The notes under the pieces are model-generated. The model was not told the origin of the DNA. It saw nothing but the letters and a program-made list of their open reading frames with translations, and ran no database searches. Shown in pieces: positions 14,908 through 23,437 of a DNA stretch of 64,000 nucleotides (position 1 is its first letter; the number at the start of each line of letters is the position of its first letter). The position numbers were made by a program, and so were the translations under genes. Source of the stretch: an uncultured Clostridium sp. (GTDB taxonomy: Bacteria; Bacillota; Clostridia; Oscillospirales; Butyricicoccaceae); NCBI GenBank assembly GCA_947427035.1, contig CANEGK010000002.1, positions 26,567-90,566 on the forward strand, in the 5' to 3' direction.

Positions 14908-17265
14908 ATGAACATGCCAATCTGTGCCCGCTGCAAAAAGAACATTGCGGTGGTGTTTATCACAAAAGTGGAGGACGGCAAAGCACATCAGGAGGGCCTT
15001 TGCCTGAAATGCGCCCGCGAGCTTGGCATCAAGCCGGTCAGCGACATGATGGAAAAGTTCGGCATCAGCGACGAGGATATCGAGCATATGTCGGAAGAGC
15101 TGGCCCAGGGCGGGAAGGAAATGTTTGAAAACCTGATATCGGGGCTGTCAGGCGAAGACGGCGGGCAGGAAAATGAGCCCGAGGCCGAGCCGGACGAGCG
15201 GGAAGAACAGCCTTCGCGCGCGCCCACCTTTCCGTTTATGAGCTTTTTGAGCCGCAGCAGCCGCGGGGACGGCGAAGAGCTGCGGTTTGGCGAGGATAAA
15301 GAGCCGCCCCGCAAGCCGTCGCGCAAAGAAGAGAAAAAGCACAAATTCCTGCGCTCGTACGCGCTGTGCCTGACCGGGCGCGCGCAGGAGGGAAAGCTGG
15401 ACCGCGTGGTCGGCCGCGACCGTGAAACCGAACGCGTCATACAAATCCTCAACCGCCGGCAGAAGAACAATCCCTGCCTGATAGGCGAGCCGGGCGTCGG
15501 GAAAACGGCGGTGGCCGAAGGGCTGGCGCAGCGCATTGTCAGCGGCGATGTGCCGTACAAGCTGCGCGGAAAAGAGGTCTGGCTGCTCGATATGACAGCT
15601 ATGGTGGCCGGGACACAATTCCGCGGCCAGTTTGAAAGCCGCATGAAAAGCCTGATTGACGAGGTCAAATCGCTGGGAAACGTCATTCTGGTCATCGACG
15701 AGGTACACAATCTGGTCGGCGCGGGCGACGCCGAGGGCAGCATGAACGCCGCCAACATCTTAAAGCCGGCGCTGTCGCGCGGCGAGATTCAGGTGATAGG
15801 CGCCACGACCTTTAAAGAATACCGCAAGCATATTGAAAAGGACAGCGCGCTCGAACGGCGTTTTCAGCCCGTCGTCATCACCGAGCCGACGGGGGAGGAA
15901 ACCTTTGAAATCCTGCGCGGCATCAAGGGGTATTATGAAAAATTCCATGGCGTCGCCATCCCCGATGAAATCCTGCGCCAGGCCGTTTATCTGGCCGATC
16001 GTTATATCAGCGATCGCTTTATGCCCGACAAGGCCATCGATCTTTTGGACGAGGCGTGCTCGGATCTCAACCTGAAAAACGCGGCGCTCAATGAGCGGGC
16101 ACAGCTGGAAGAGGAATTGGCCGGGCTGATCGCCGAGCGCGAAGAGCTGCTGGCCAAAACACAGGAGCAGGCCGAGCGCGCCGAAGAGTTTTACGCCCGC
16201 ATTGCCGAAATCCGCAGCCGCGAAATGCGTACGGAAGAGCGCATTCACGAGCTGGAAAAACAGCCGCAGCCTGTGCTGGGCGTAGACGACTTGTCCCGCG
16301 TCATCGAGCTGTGGACCAAGATTCCCGCCAGCCGCGTGCGCGAGCAGGATTACGAGCGCCTGCTGCGCCTGGACGAGCGACTCAAAAGCAGGGTGATCGG
16401 GCAGGACGAAGCGGTGGATGCCGTCTCGGCGGCCATCCGCCGCCGCCGCGCCGGCATCAGCGAAAAACGCAAGCCCGTTTCCTTTATCTTTGTCGGCCCG
16501 ACCGGCGTCGGCAAAACCGAGCTTGTCAAGCGCCTGGCCGAGGATTTGTTCAACACGCCCGACGCGCTCATCCGCCTTGACATGAGTGAGTATATGGAAA
16601 AACACTCGGTCTCCAAGCTCATCGGCGCGCCGCCGGGCTATGTCGGCTATGACGAGGCCGGGCAGCTGACGGAAAAAATCCGCCGCCGCCCCTACAGCGT
16701 CGTGCTGTTTGACGAGATCGAAAAGGCGCACCCCGACGTGCTCAACACATTGCTGCAAATCCTGGACGACGGCCGCATCACCGACGCGCAGGGCCGCACC
16801 GTCAATTTTGAAAACGCCGTCGTCATCATGACGTCCAACGCCGGGTCCGAACGGCGCGACGGCACGGTGGGCTTTGGGCACACGGTGACCGAGCAGGGGC
16901 GCGAAAAAGCGCTCAAGGCGCTGAGCGACATCATGCGCCCCGAGTTTATCAACCGCATCGACGAGGTCATTTCCTTCAACCAGCTTTCGCAGAGCGACTT
17001 TGAAAAAATCTGCCGCATTATGCTGGGCGACCTGACCGAAGCGACGGCGCGCAACGGCATCGAGCTGGCCTGGGACGACGGGCTGGTCAAGTATCTGGCG
17101 GAAAAATCCTACTCCATTAAATACGGCGCGCGCAACCTGCGCCGCCTGATCGAAAAAGAGGTCGAAGATAAAGCGGCCGCCCTCATCATCGCGTCGTATG
17201 AAAAACCGCTGAGCAAGCTGTCTGTCACGGTGCAGGACGGGGAAGTCGCGGTGAAAGGCGAATAA
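14908..17265 (+). CDS. Clp protease ATP-binding subunit with N-terminal zinc finger (ClpE/ClpC-like)
   Basis: A 785-residue class I Hsp100 unfoldase. The N-terminus has a four-cysteine zinc finger (Cys6, Cys9, Cys32, Cys35) of the ClpE/McsA type in place of the double Clp-N repeat, then an acidic linker. The first AAA+ module has Walker A GEPGVGKT (193-200) and Walker B LVIDEVHN; a short coiled-coil middle domain covers about 395-455. The second has Walker A GPTGVGKT (530-537). TVGFGHT after it is the loop that docks on ClpP, so it should feed a ClpP chamber. GAAGGAGGG precedes the ATG. No CtsR operator was found; it seems to be read from the truA operon. Confidence 0.9.
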   Translation: MNMPICARCKKNIAVVFITKVEDGKAHQEGLCLKCARELGIKPVSDMMEKFGISDEDIEHMSEELAQGGKEMFENLISGLSGEDGGQENEPEAEPDEREEQPSRAPTFPFMSFLSRSSRGDGEELRFGEDKEPPRKPSRKEEKKHKFLRSYALCLTGRAQEGKLDRVVGRDRETERVIQILNRRQKNNPCLIGEPGVGKTAVAEGLAQRIVSGDVPYKLRGKEVWLLDMTAMVAGTQFRGQFESRMKSLIDEVKSLGNVILVIDEVHNLVGAGDAEGSMNAANILKPALSRGEIQVIGATTFKEYRKHIEKDSALERRFQPVVITEPTGEETFEILRGIKGYYEKFHGVAIPDEILRQAVYLADRYISDRFMPDKAIDLLDEACSDLNLKNAALNERAQLEEELAGLIAEREELLAKTQEQAERAEEFYARIAEIRSREMRTEERIHELEKQPQPVLGVDDLSRVIELWTKIPASRVREQDYERLLRLDERLKSRVIGQDEAVDAVSAAIRRRRAGISEKRKPVSFIFVGPTGVGKTELVKRLAEDLFNTPDALIRLDMSEYMEKHSVSKLIGAPPGYVGYDEAGQLTEKIRRRPYSVVLFDEIEKAHPDVLNTLLQILDDGRITDAQGRTVNFENAVVIMTSNAGSERRDGTVGFGHTVTEQGREKALKALSDIMRPEFINRIDEVISFNQLSQSDFEKICRIMLGDLTEATARNGIELAWDDGLVKYLAEKSYSIKYGARNLRRLIEKEVEDKAAALIIASYEKPLSKLSVTVQDGEVAVKGE

Positions 17266-17287
17266 AAAATCTGCTTTTGCACAGGAA

Positions 17288-17318
17288 AAGGCGGCAGCCC
17301 CCGGGCTGCCGCCTTTTT
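17288..17318. terminator. Bidirectional terminator
   Basis: AAGGCGGCAGCCC pairs with GGGCTGCCGCCTT over a 2-base centre, with a T-run on the plus strand and AAAAGG (T-rich on the minus strand) on the other side. It divides the Clp gene from the convergent M20 gene. Confidence 0.85.
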
Positions 17319-17331
17319 GTCATGCAGGCGT

Positions 17332-18702
17332 TCAGATATTCTGAAAATCGACGCGGGCGTTGCCATTTTCGTCGTAAACGACGGCGTCTTTGTCCAGGGT
17401 AATTTTGTCGATGGCGGCAAAAAAAGCTTCCTTCGACGGGTAAAGCGGCCGGTAGCCGTCGATAATTTCACGGGCAGCGGCTGCGCCGTCTGTCAATAGA
17501 GCGTCGGCGACGAACAACTGTGCTTTGGTCGAATTGACGCACAGGCGCTCCGGGTCGGCGACGCAGTAATCAATGCCGTGGCCGGTGCCCGTCACGCCGG
17601 CGGCGTTGAACTGCACGCCCGGCATAATGCAGGTCAGGTCGCCGAAGTCCGAGGAGCCGGTGCTCCAGCCTTCGTAATCAAAGCGCACGCGATCGGCGCC
17701 CACCAGGTCGACACAGCAGCGCTCGATCAGCTGCATAAAGGTGCGGTCGTGAACCTCGGGCGAATAGCCGGGGCGGTCGCACAGCTCGACCCCGGCGCCC
17801 AGGGCCAGCGCCGCGCCGGCCAGCGCGCGGTTGACGCGCTTGTTGGCGGCGATCATGGCGTCCAGCGTGCGGGCGCGCACATAGCTTTCTATCTTCATCT
17901 CGTCGGGGATGATGTTGACGGCGCAGTTGACGCCCATCATGATGGGGTGGAAGCGCACGCAGTCCTTGTCCCGGAAGGTTTCACGCAGGTCGTTGCAGGC
18001 CTGAAGCCCGAGCATGGCGGCGTACTGGGCGTTGACGCCCAGGTGGGGCGCGCCGCCGGCGTGCGAGGATTTGCCCTTAAAACGGATGGTTTTGGCCATA
18101 CAGCCGTTGCTGCCCAGCCCGCAGGACAGGTCAAAAGCTTCGTCTTTGCCGGCGGCAGTGCCGTGCACCATCATGCACAGATCGACGCCGTCAAAGTACC
18201 CGCGGTACAAAAACTCGACCTTGCCGCCCATGTAGTGAATAACGCCTTCCCGGCGCAGCTCTTCGCGGAAGGCGAGCTGGATCATCTCTTCGGCGGGCAC
18301 CATCATCAGGCGGATGGAGCCGCACAGGCCGTCGAGCGCGCCCGGCTCTTTCAGCGCCGCCGCAATGCCCAGAAGCGCCGCGCCCTGGCCGTGGTGGCCG
18401 CAGCAGTGGGTCATGCCGTTGACCGACTCGGGGTGGTTGGCGATGTCGAGCGCGTCCAGCTCGCCCATGATGCACAGCCTGGGGCCGGGCCGGCCGGTGT
18501 CGAGATCGGTGAAAAAGCCCGGGATGTCGCCCGGCTCGGTCAGCGTGTAGCCCAGTTTCTCAAAGGCATCTTTGAGATACGCGTGCGCCTCCCACTCGGT
18601 GTAGCCGGTCTGGGGGTGCGCCCACAGCCAGCGCTCGGCGTCGAGGACGAGCTTGCGGTGTTTGTCTGCATTGCCTGCGATTTGAAGCTGTCTTTCGGTC
18701 AT
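17332..18702 (-). CDS. M20 family amidohydrolase/peptidase
   Basis: A 456-residue zinc hydrolase related to AbgB and other aminoacylase-like M20D enzymes that cleave amide bonds of N-acyl or aminobenzoyl amino acids. Metal ligands are visible in MGELDALD (about residues 79-86), in THCCGHHGQGA (about 97-107) and in VPAEEM (the catalytic Glu pair). A dimerisation domain follows, with SSHAGGAPHLGVNAQYAA. Near the end, the segment GSSDFGDLTCIMPG carries the usual C-terminal acidic and polar residues. It is cytoplasmic and is the last gene of a minus-strand operon, 3 bases after the anchored protein. Confidence 0.88.
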   Translation of the reverse strand: MTERQLQIAGNADKHRKLVLDAERWLWAHPQTGYTEWEAHAYLKDAFEKLGYTLTEPGDIPGFFTDLDTGRPGPRLCIMGELDALDIANHPESVNGMTHCCGHHGQGAALLGIAAALKEPGALDGLCGSIRLMMVPAEEMIQLAFREELRREGVIHYMGGKVEFLYRGYFDGVDLCMMVHGTAAGKDEAFDLSCGLGSNGCMAKTIRFKGKSSHAGGAPHLGVNAQYAAMLGLQACNDLRETFRDKDCVRFHPIMMGVNCAVNIIPDEMKIESYVRARTLDAMIAANKRVNRALAGAALALGAGVELCDRPGYSPEVHDRTFMQLIERCCVDLVGADRVRFDYEGWSTGSSDFGDLTCIMPGVQFNAAGVTGTGHGIDYCVADPERLCVNSTKAQLFVADALLTDGAAAAREIIDGYRPLYPSKEAFFAAIDKITLDKDAVVYDENGNARVDFQNI

Positions 18703-18705
18703 ATA

Positions 18706-19287
18706 CTATTCCTCCTCTCCGGTCGACTCTCCGTCCAGAAAGCCGGTGCGGATATTATAATCGGTCAAATACCACTGTCCGCCGATTTTGGTCAGGCGGG
18801 TGCTGCCGCGCAGCGTGCGGCTGCCCAATTCACCGGTCAGCCTGATGTCAAAGGTGACGTCGGAAACGCTTTCGACCGCGCTGTTTTCGGCCCGGGCCTC
18901 GTTCAAAGCGCCCGAACTGGGTTTTTCCTGCTCGACAATACTGACCTTGACGGCGGGCTTTTCGCCCACCCATTCAACGGCCTGCATCCGATAGGTTTCC
19001 GCCATGTTGGACACGCCGCCCATAGTGAACAGAAGCTCGAACTCGTCGCGCAGAGCGCCCTCGGGGAAGCACAGGGCCATGCTGTCGACGTCGGCGTGGG
19101 CATAGAGGTTTTCAAAATAATCTTGCAGGACGCTCTGTACTCCTCCGCCGCCGAAGGCCAGGCGAAGGATGACAAACAGCAGGACGGCGAGCAGGGCAGC
19201 CGCGATGACAACGGCGGCTTTCGGCGAGACTTTGCGCTGCGGTTCGGGTTTGCGGGGGCCGGTCGGCCGGGCTTTGGTTTTGCTCAT
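18706..19287 (-). CDS. Membrane-anchored protein with NTF2-like/DUF4878-like domain
   Basis: A 193-residue protein. A basic proline-rich N-terminus (residues 1-23) is followed by one hydrophobic helix (24-45), so the rest should be outside the cell. The outer domain begins with VQSVLQDYFENLYAHADVD and ends with strands such as KIGGQWYLTDYNI, the layout of small NTF2-like or lumazine-binding-like domains. I cannot name the family with certainty. It overlaps the phosphoglucomutase gene by 4 bases and is 3 bases from the M20 gene, so all three are co-transcribed. No function is proposed. Confidence 0.7.
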   Translation of the reverse strand: MSKTKARPTGPRKPEPQRKVSPKAAVVIAAALLAVLLFVILRLAFGGGGVQSVLQDYFENLYAHADVDSMALCFPEGALRDEFELLFTMGGVSNMAETYRMQAVEWVGEKPAVKVSIVEQEKPSSGALNEARAENSAVESVSDVTFDIRLTGELGSRTLRGSTRLTKIGGQWYLTDYNIRTGFLDGESTGEEE

Positions 19288-21011
19288 AAAATTTTCATGC
19301 TCCTTTTGCCGGTATAATTCTCAAGGCGCAGGGTTTGCAGGGCGTCCTGCGCGCAGGCTTCGGCCGCGGAAAGCGCCGCATCCTGCGCGTCCCCGCGCGC
19401 CAGAACGTACAGTTTAATTTTCGGCTCGGTGCCCGACGGGCGGACAAGCAGCCGGCACCCGTTTTCCAGTTCAAAGCGCAGGACGTCGGAGCCGCGAAGC
19501 GGCAGAGCAGACGTTTGTCCGCCGGAAAGCGAAAGGCCGCGCAGAAAATCGTCGGCGCGCATGACACGCCGGCCGGAAAGAACGGTGGGCGTCTGCGCCC
19601 GCAGGCTGTCCATACAGGCTTTGATGGCGGCCTGCCCTTCGGGGCCGGGCAGCGTGACGCTGACGGTTTTTTCAGCATAAAAGCCGAAAAGCGCGCTCAG
19701 CTCGGCCAGCCGGTCGTGCAGGGTTTGGCCCTGCGCCTGCCAGCGGCAGGCCATAGACGCGATGACAAGGGCCGCCGAAATACCATCCTTGTCGAGCACG
19801 TCGGGGTTGAGCATGTAGCCGATGGCCTCTTCAAAGGCGAGCACGGGGCGCAGCCCCTTTTTTTGCAGACGCTGCGCCTCGGCCGCAAGGAATTTAAAGC
19901 CGGTAAAGGTGTCAAAGCAGGCGCAGCCGCGGCTTTCGGCCACGCGGCGCGCCAGGTCGGTCGAGACCAGTGTTTTGACAATGGCGCCGTTTTCCTGCGT
20001 GTGTTCGAGCAGGTAATCGGCCAGCAGCACGCCGATTTGGTTGCCGGTCAGCGGGCGCATTTTGCCTGCGCCGTCGCGCGCCCAGACGGCGACGCGGTCG
20101 GCGTCCGGATCGTTGGCCAGAATGAGGGCGGCGTTGACGCGCCCGGCCAGGTCGAGCGCCGGGCCGAAACCGCCGGGATCTTCGGGGTTGGGGCTGGGCG
20201 TAGTGGGAAAGTCGCCGTCCGGCTCCAGCTGCTCGGGCACGCAGTGTACCGCCTGCAAACCGGCGAGGCGCAGCGCCCGGAACGCAACGGCCCCGCCCAC
20301 GCCGTGAAAGGGGGTGTAGACAATGGGCAGCGCCGGGCAGCGCTCAATGTCGCCGCGCCCCTGCACACAGCGCAGGGCGGAAGCGATAAAGCGCTCGTCC
20401 ATTTCTTTGCCCAGCGGCGACACCTCGTTAAGAACAAAAAAGGGAAGCGGTGCGAGGGGATCCGAAGCGTCCATTTCAGCGCCGATTTCGGCGGCCAGCG
20501 CGTCGTCAATCTGCGTGCCGCCCTGCCAGTACACCTTATAGCCGTTGTATTGGGGCGGGTTGTGGCTCGCTGTGATGCAGATGCCGGCCGCGGCGCCGAG
20601 CGCACGGACGGCAAAGGCCAGCTCGGGGGTCGGGCGCGGGGCACTGAACAAATAAACGGGAATAGAAAGCTCGCGCAGCGCGGCGGCGGCCGTACGCGCG
20701 AACAGGTCGCTTTGACGCCGGCAGTCATAGCCGACGCAGACGCCGGCCGCGGCAAAGTCCGCGCCGCGCGCAAGGATACGGCGCCCCAGCGCGCGGGTAG
20801 CCCACGCCACCGTGTGCTCGTTGAGCCATGACGGTCCCGCGCCGACAGGGGCGCGCAGGCCCGCAGTGCCGAAACGCAGGGGCGCGCCGAAGCGCTCGGC
20901 GACGCCGGCCGGGTCGAGCGAAGAGAGCTCGCGGCGCGCTGCGCCGGGCACCAGGGGGCTTTGCAGCCAGCGGTTATATTCAACTTGCGGCAATTGGCGG
21001 GTCAAAGGCAT
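19284..21011 (-). CDS. Phosphoglucomutase/phosphomannomutase family protein (PgcA-like)
   Basis: A 575-residue alpha-D-phosphohexomutase that shifts phosphate between C1 and C6 of glucose or mannose. The phosphoserine loop is ITASHNPPQYNGYK (about residues 146-159), the Mg2+ loop is NDPDADRVAVW (about 300-310), the sugar-specificity loop is AFEEAIGYM (about 402-410), and the phosphate-binding loop is RPSGTEPKIKLY near the C-terminus. Length agrees with the Bacillus PgcA type rather than the shorter GlmM. AAGGAAGGG precedes the ATG. It lies 42 bases after the GNAT gene and overlaps the next gene. Confidence 0.92.
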   Translation of the reverse strand: MPLTRQLPQVEYNRWLQSPLVPGAARRELSSLDPAGVAERFGAPLRFGTAGLRAPVGAGPSWLNEHTVAWATRALGRRILARGADFAAAGVCVGYDCRRQSDLFARTAAAALRELSIPVYLFSAPRPTPELAFAVRALGAAAGICITASHNPPQYNGYKVYWQGGTQIDDALAAEIGAEMDASDPLAPLPFFVLNEVSPLGKEMDERFIASALRCVQGRGDIERCPALPIVYTPFHGVGGAVAFRALRLAGLQAVHCVPEQLEPDGDFPTTPSPNPEDPGGFGPALDLAGRVNAALILANDPDADRVAVWARDGAGKMRPLTGNQIGVLLADYLLEHTQENGAIVKTLVSTDLARRVAESRGCACFDTFTGFKFLAAEAQRLQKKGLRPVLAFEEAIGYMLNPDVLDKDGISAALVIASMACRWQAQGQTLHDRLAELSALFGFYAEKTVSVTLPGPEGQAAIKACMDSLRAQTPTVLSGRRVMRADDFLRGLSLSGGQTSALPLRGSDVLRFELENGCRLLVRPSGTEPKIKLYVLARGDAQDAALSAAEACAQDALQTLRLENYTGKRSMKIL

Positions 21012-21053
21012 CCCTTCCTTTTTGAAAAATGCACAGGCAGCTCACTGCGAAAA

Positions 21054-21560
21054 TCAGCGGAGCTCGATTTCATAAATCTCTTCTTCCAGGGTTCGGCCGT
21101 CTGCCGTGCGGATGGTTCTGGATCCGGCGGCCCGCCCGCCGTAAAAAAGAGGAATTTTTCGGCTGGCGATGTTCCGGCGATCGACCGGATAGCGCAGCCT
21201 GGCAATGCCCAGGCTGCGCGCGTATTCCATTAAGCCGCCGATCGTCTCGCGGCCGTAATGCTGCCCGTGCGCAGGGACCTTGAGCCACAGACCGAGTTCG
21301 GGAACTTCACTTTTCAGCTCGTGCAGTCCGGCCAGGCCGAGAAATTCACGCCCGCATTTGAGCAGGACGGCAAAGACAAGCTCTTCGCCGTTTTCGCGGC
21401 CCTTTTCCATCCCGCGGAGAACCGCGCGTGATTCTTCCGGGTTATGCGCCGCGCCCGCCTGCATATAAGCGACGACCTCGCCGCGGAAATGGGTATAAAC
21501 CTCGTCGGCATATTTTGCGGATACGGGTGTGAGCAAAAGCCGTGCGGTCTCCAGCGGCAT
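21054..21560 (-). CDS. GNAT family N-acetyltransferase (RimJ/RimL-like)
   Basis: A 168-residue acetyltransferase. It opens with LETARLLLTPVSAKYADEVY, characteristic of the RimJ/RimL subgroup (Acetyltransf_3), followed by AYMQAGAAHNPEESRAVL. The cofactor region is GLWLKVPAHGQHYGRETIGGL (about residues 90-110), somewhat degenerate compared with the usual Q/RxxGxG/A. The end, LRYPVDRRNIASRKI, is the usual 'N-x-x-S' motif. It stands first in the minus-strand operon before the phosphohexomutase. The acceptor is unknown. Confidence 0.83.
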   Translation of the reverse strand: MPLETARLLLTPVSAKYADEVYTHFRGEVVAYMQAGAAHNPEESRAVLRGMEKGRENGEELVFAVLLKCGREFLGLAGLHELKSEVPELGLWLKVPAHGQHYGRETIGGLMEYARSLGIARLRYPVDRRNIASRKIPLFYGGRAAGSRTIRTADGRTLEEEIYEIELR

Positions 21561-21643
21561 GATTCGCCCTCCTTATCAGCGGATGACAATGGTAGTTTAT
21601 CACAATTTTCGAGCCTTTTCCACTCCCCCGGCCGGCAATGGAA

Positions 21644-21672
21644 TTGTTTTTTTATTGCAGATCCAATATACT
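21644..21672 (+). promoter_or_regulatory. Promoter of the DRTGG gene
   Basis: TTGTTT (21644-21649), 17-base spacer, TATACT (21667-21672), with the start codon about 55 bases further on. Confidence 0.55.
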
Positions 21673-21727
21673 GAAGAGAAAGCGGCGGCAGAACGCCGGC
21701 CGCTGCGAAACGGAAAGGGGAAACAGA

Positions 21728-22060
21728 ATGACCATTCGGGAATGGGTGGACGGGCTGGCGCTGCGCGTGTTGGCCGAAGGAAAGGACCCGGACGCGCAGC
21801 TGGCAGGCTGCTATATTGGCGATTTGCTCAGCCGGGCGATCAGCCGCGGCGTTCCGGGCGGGGTGTGGATTACCATTATGGCGAACCTCAATGTGGCGGC
21901 GGTGGCGCTGCTGGCCGAAATACCCTGCGTCGTTCTGGCCGAAGGGATGGAAGCGCCGGATGATTTGCGGGAAAAATGCCGGGAAGAGGGCATTTTCCTG
22001 CTGGGCAGCGGCCAAAGCGCTTATGAGCTGGCAGCAGCCTTTGCCCAAATGCAGCAATAA
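21728..22060 (+). CDS. Small DRTGG domain protein
   Basis: A 110-residue cytoplasmic protein that resembles the stand-alone DRTGG-domain proteins of Clostridia: TIREWVDGLALRVLAEG at the start, GCYIGDLLSRAISRG, a VWITIMANLNVAAVALLAE core and a LLGSGQSAYELA end. The domain also occurs in phosphotransacetylases and near HPr kinases and is thought to bind ligands. The free-standing form often sits beside iron-only hydrogenase and NuoE/F-like genes, but no such genes are here. The start at 21728 follows GAAAGGGGAAACAG; the longer in-frame start would overlap the promoter. Single-gene unit. Confidence 0.72.
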   Translation: MTIREWVDGLALRVLAEGKDPDAQLAGCYIGDLLSRAISRGVPGGVWITIMANLNVAAVALLAEIPCVVLAEGMEAPDDLREKCREEGIFLLGSGQSAYELAAAFAQMQQ

Positions 22061-22071
22061 AAGAGCACGGC

Positions 22072-22110
22072 AAAAGCCGGCCCACAGCCAAGCGCTGTGG
22101 GCCGGCTTTA
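22072..22110 (+). terminator. Terminator after DRTGG gene
   Basis: A 13-bp perfect stem, GCCGGCCCACAGC with GCTGTGGGCCGGC (22076-22088 and 22094-22106), followed by only TTTA. Confidence 0.7.
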
Positions 22111-22113
22111 TAG

Positions 22114-22136
22114 TTTACAAATGAACAAATTGTAAA
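22114..22136. promoter_or_regulatory. Inverted repeat TTTACAA-N9-TTGTAAA upstream of KamA-like gene
   Basis: Two perfect 7-base arms, 22114-22120 and 22130-22136, lie about 40 bases upstream of a TATAAT (22176-22181). The position, just above the expected -35 region, suits an activator or repressor site. The regulator is unknown. Confidence 0.4.
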
Positions 22137-22175
22137 TACCGACAAAAAAACTGGATTTTAACACGATTGATTTAG

Positions 22176-22181
22176 TATAAT
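22176..22181 (+). promoter_or_regulatory. -10 box TATAAT of KamA-like gene
   Basis: A consensus TATAAT about 43 bases before the start codon. The -35 region (GATTTT around 22154-22159) is poor, so activation through the dyad at 22114-22136 is plausible. Confidence 0.45.
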
Positions 22182-22223
22182 TATTTTATGAAACAGTGTT
22201 ATAGATGGAAAAGGAGGTCATCA

Positions 22224-23336
22224 ATGAACTGGAAGCAGGAATTGAGAGAAAGTATAACCGATATCGAACGGCTGAGCGAGCGGCTGCCGATCGACAGGGA
22301 ACGCCAAAAGGCGCTTGCCGATATTATTGACATGTACCCCATGCGCATCCCGGATTATTACCTGTCACTGATCGATCCCGGCGACCCCGACGACCCCATC
22401 GCGCGCATGTGCGTGCCTTCGGAATACGAGCTGGGGGAAGAAGGGGCCTTTGACACCAGCGGCGAAGGGGAAAACACCAAGCTCGAAGGCTTGCAGCACA
22501 AGTACAGCCAGACGGCTATGGTGCTGTCGACCAGCCGCTGCGCCATGTACTGCCGCCACTGCTTCCGCAGGCGCATGGTCGGCCTGTCGGAAGAAGAAAC
22601 CATCAAGCAGTTCGAGCCGATGGCCGCGTATATTGCGGATCACCCCGAAATCACCAATGTGCTCATTTCGGGCGGCGACGCGCTGCTCAACAGCAATGCA
22701 GTCATTGCGCATTTTCTCAGGGTGCTGGGCGAAATCGAGCATGTGCGCATGATACGTTTTGGCACACGGCTGCCCGTGGTGCTGCCCCAGAGAATCAGCG
22801 AAGATCCCGAGCTTTTGACGCTGCTGGGCAATTACACACGCAAAAAGCAAATCAATATCGTCACACAGTTTAACCACCCGCGCGAGCTGACGCACGAGTC
22901 GCGGCGGGCGGTGCGCCGCCTTTTGGCGCACCGTATGGTGGTCAGCAATCAGACGGTGCTGTTGAAGGGGGTCAACGACGACCCCGATGTGCTGGCGCAG
23001 CTGATGGCCGGCCTGGTGGCCTGCGGCGTCGTGCCCTACTATGTTTTCCAGTGCCGCCCCGTGCGCGGCGTCGTCGACCAGTTTCAGGTGCCGCTGCACC
23101 GCGGCTATGCGATTGTGGAGCAGGCCAAAAGCAAAATGAACGGACAGGAAAAGCGCTTCCGCTACATTATGTCGCATGTGACAGGAAAAATCGAAATACT
23201 GGGCAGCCTGTCCGGCGATCGGATGCTTTTTAAATATCATCAGGCAAAAAAGCCGGAAAACCAGGGGCGCATTTTTACGCAGACGGTGGCGCCCGGCCAG
23301 CTGTGGCTTGATACAATTAAGCCGCAGGAGCTGTAA
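22224..23336 (+). CDS. KamA family radical SAM protein (lysine 2,3-aminomutase-like, short form)
   Basis: A 370-residue radical SAM enzyme. The [4Fe-4S] cysteines are Cys106, Cys110 and Cys113 in CAMYCRHCFRRRM, the exact pattern of lysine 2,3-aminomutases, and VLISGGDALL and RFGTRLPVVLPQRI are further family motifs. The C-terminal part differs from true lysine 2,3-aminomutase: I cannot find the PNYVIS-type segment that carries the PLP lysine, and the chain is about 45 residues shorter. It may act on another amino acid or a protein lysine (compare EpmB). AAGGAGG before 22224 fixes the start. Single-gene unit. Confidence 0.83.
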   Translation: MNWKQELRESITDIERLSERLPIDRERQKALADIIDMYPMRIPDYYLSLIDPGDPDDPIARMCVPSEYELGEEGAFDTSGEGENTKLEGLQHKYSQTAMVLSTSRCAMYCRHCFRRRMVGLSEEETIKQFEPMAAYIADHPEITNVLISGGDALLNSNAVIAHFLRVLGEIEHVRMIRFGTRLPVVLPQRISEDPELLTLLGNYTRKKQINIVTQFNHPRELTHESRRAVRRLLAHRMVVSNQTVLLKGVNDDPDVLAQLMAGLVACGVVPYYVFQCRPVRGVVDQFQVPLHRGYAIVEQAKSKMNGQEKRFRYIMSHVTGKIEILGSLSGDRMLFKYHQAKKPENQGRIFTQTVAPGQLWLDTIKPQEL

Positions 23337-23380
23337 GAGAATAGCAAAACATTCGGCGGGCTGAGAAAATAGAATATAGA

Positions 23381-23412
23381 AAAACGGCATGACCGCAGGT
23401 CATGCCGTTTTT
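23381..23412. terminator. Bidirectional terminator
   Basis: AAAACGGCATGACC pairs with GGTCATGCCGTTTT around GCA. It separates the KamA-like gene from the convergent CCG-domain gene. Confidence 0.9.
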
Positions 23413-23437
23413 GACGCAGTACCCAGAGCGGCCGAAC

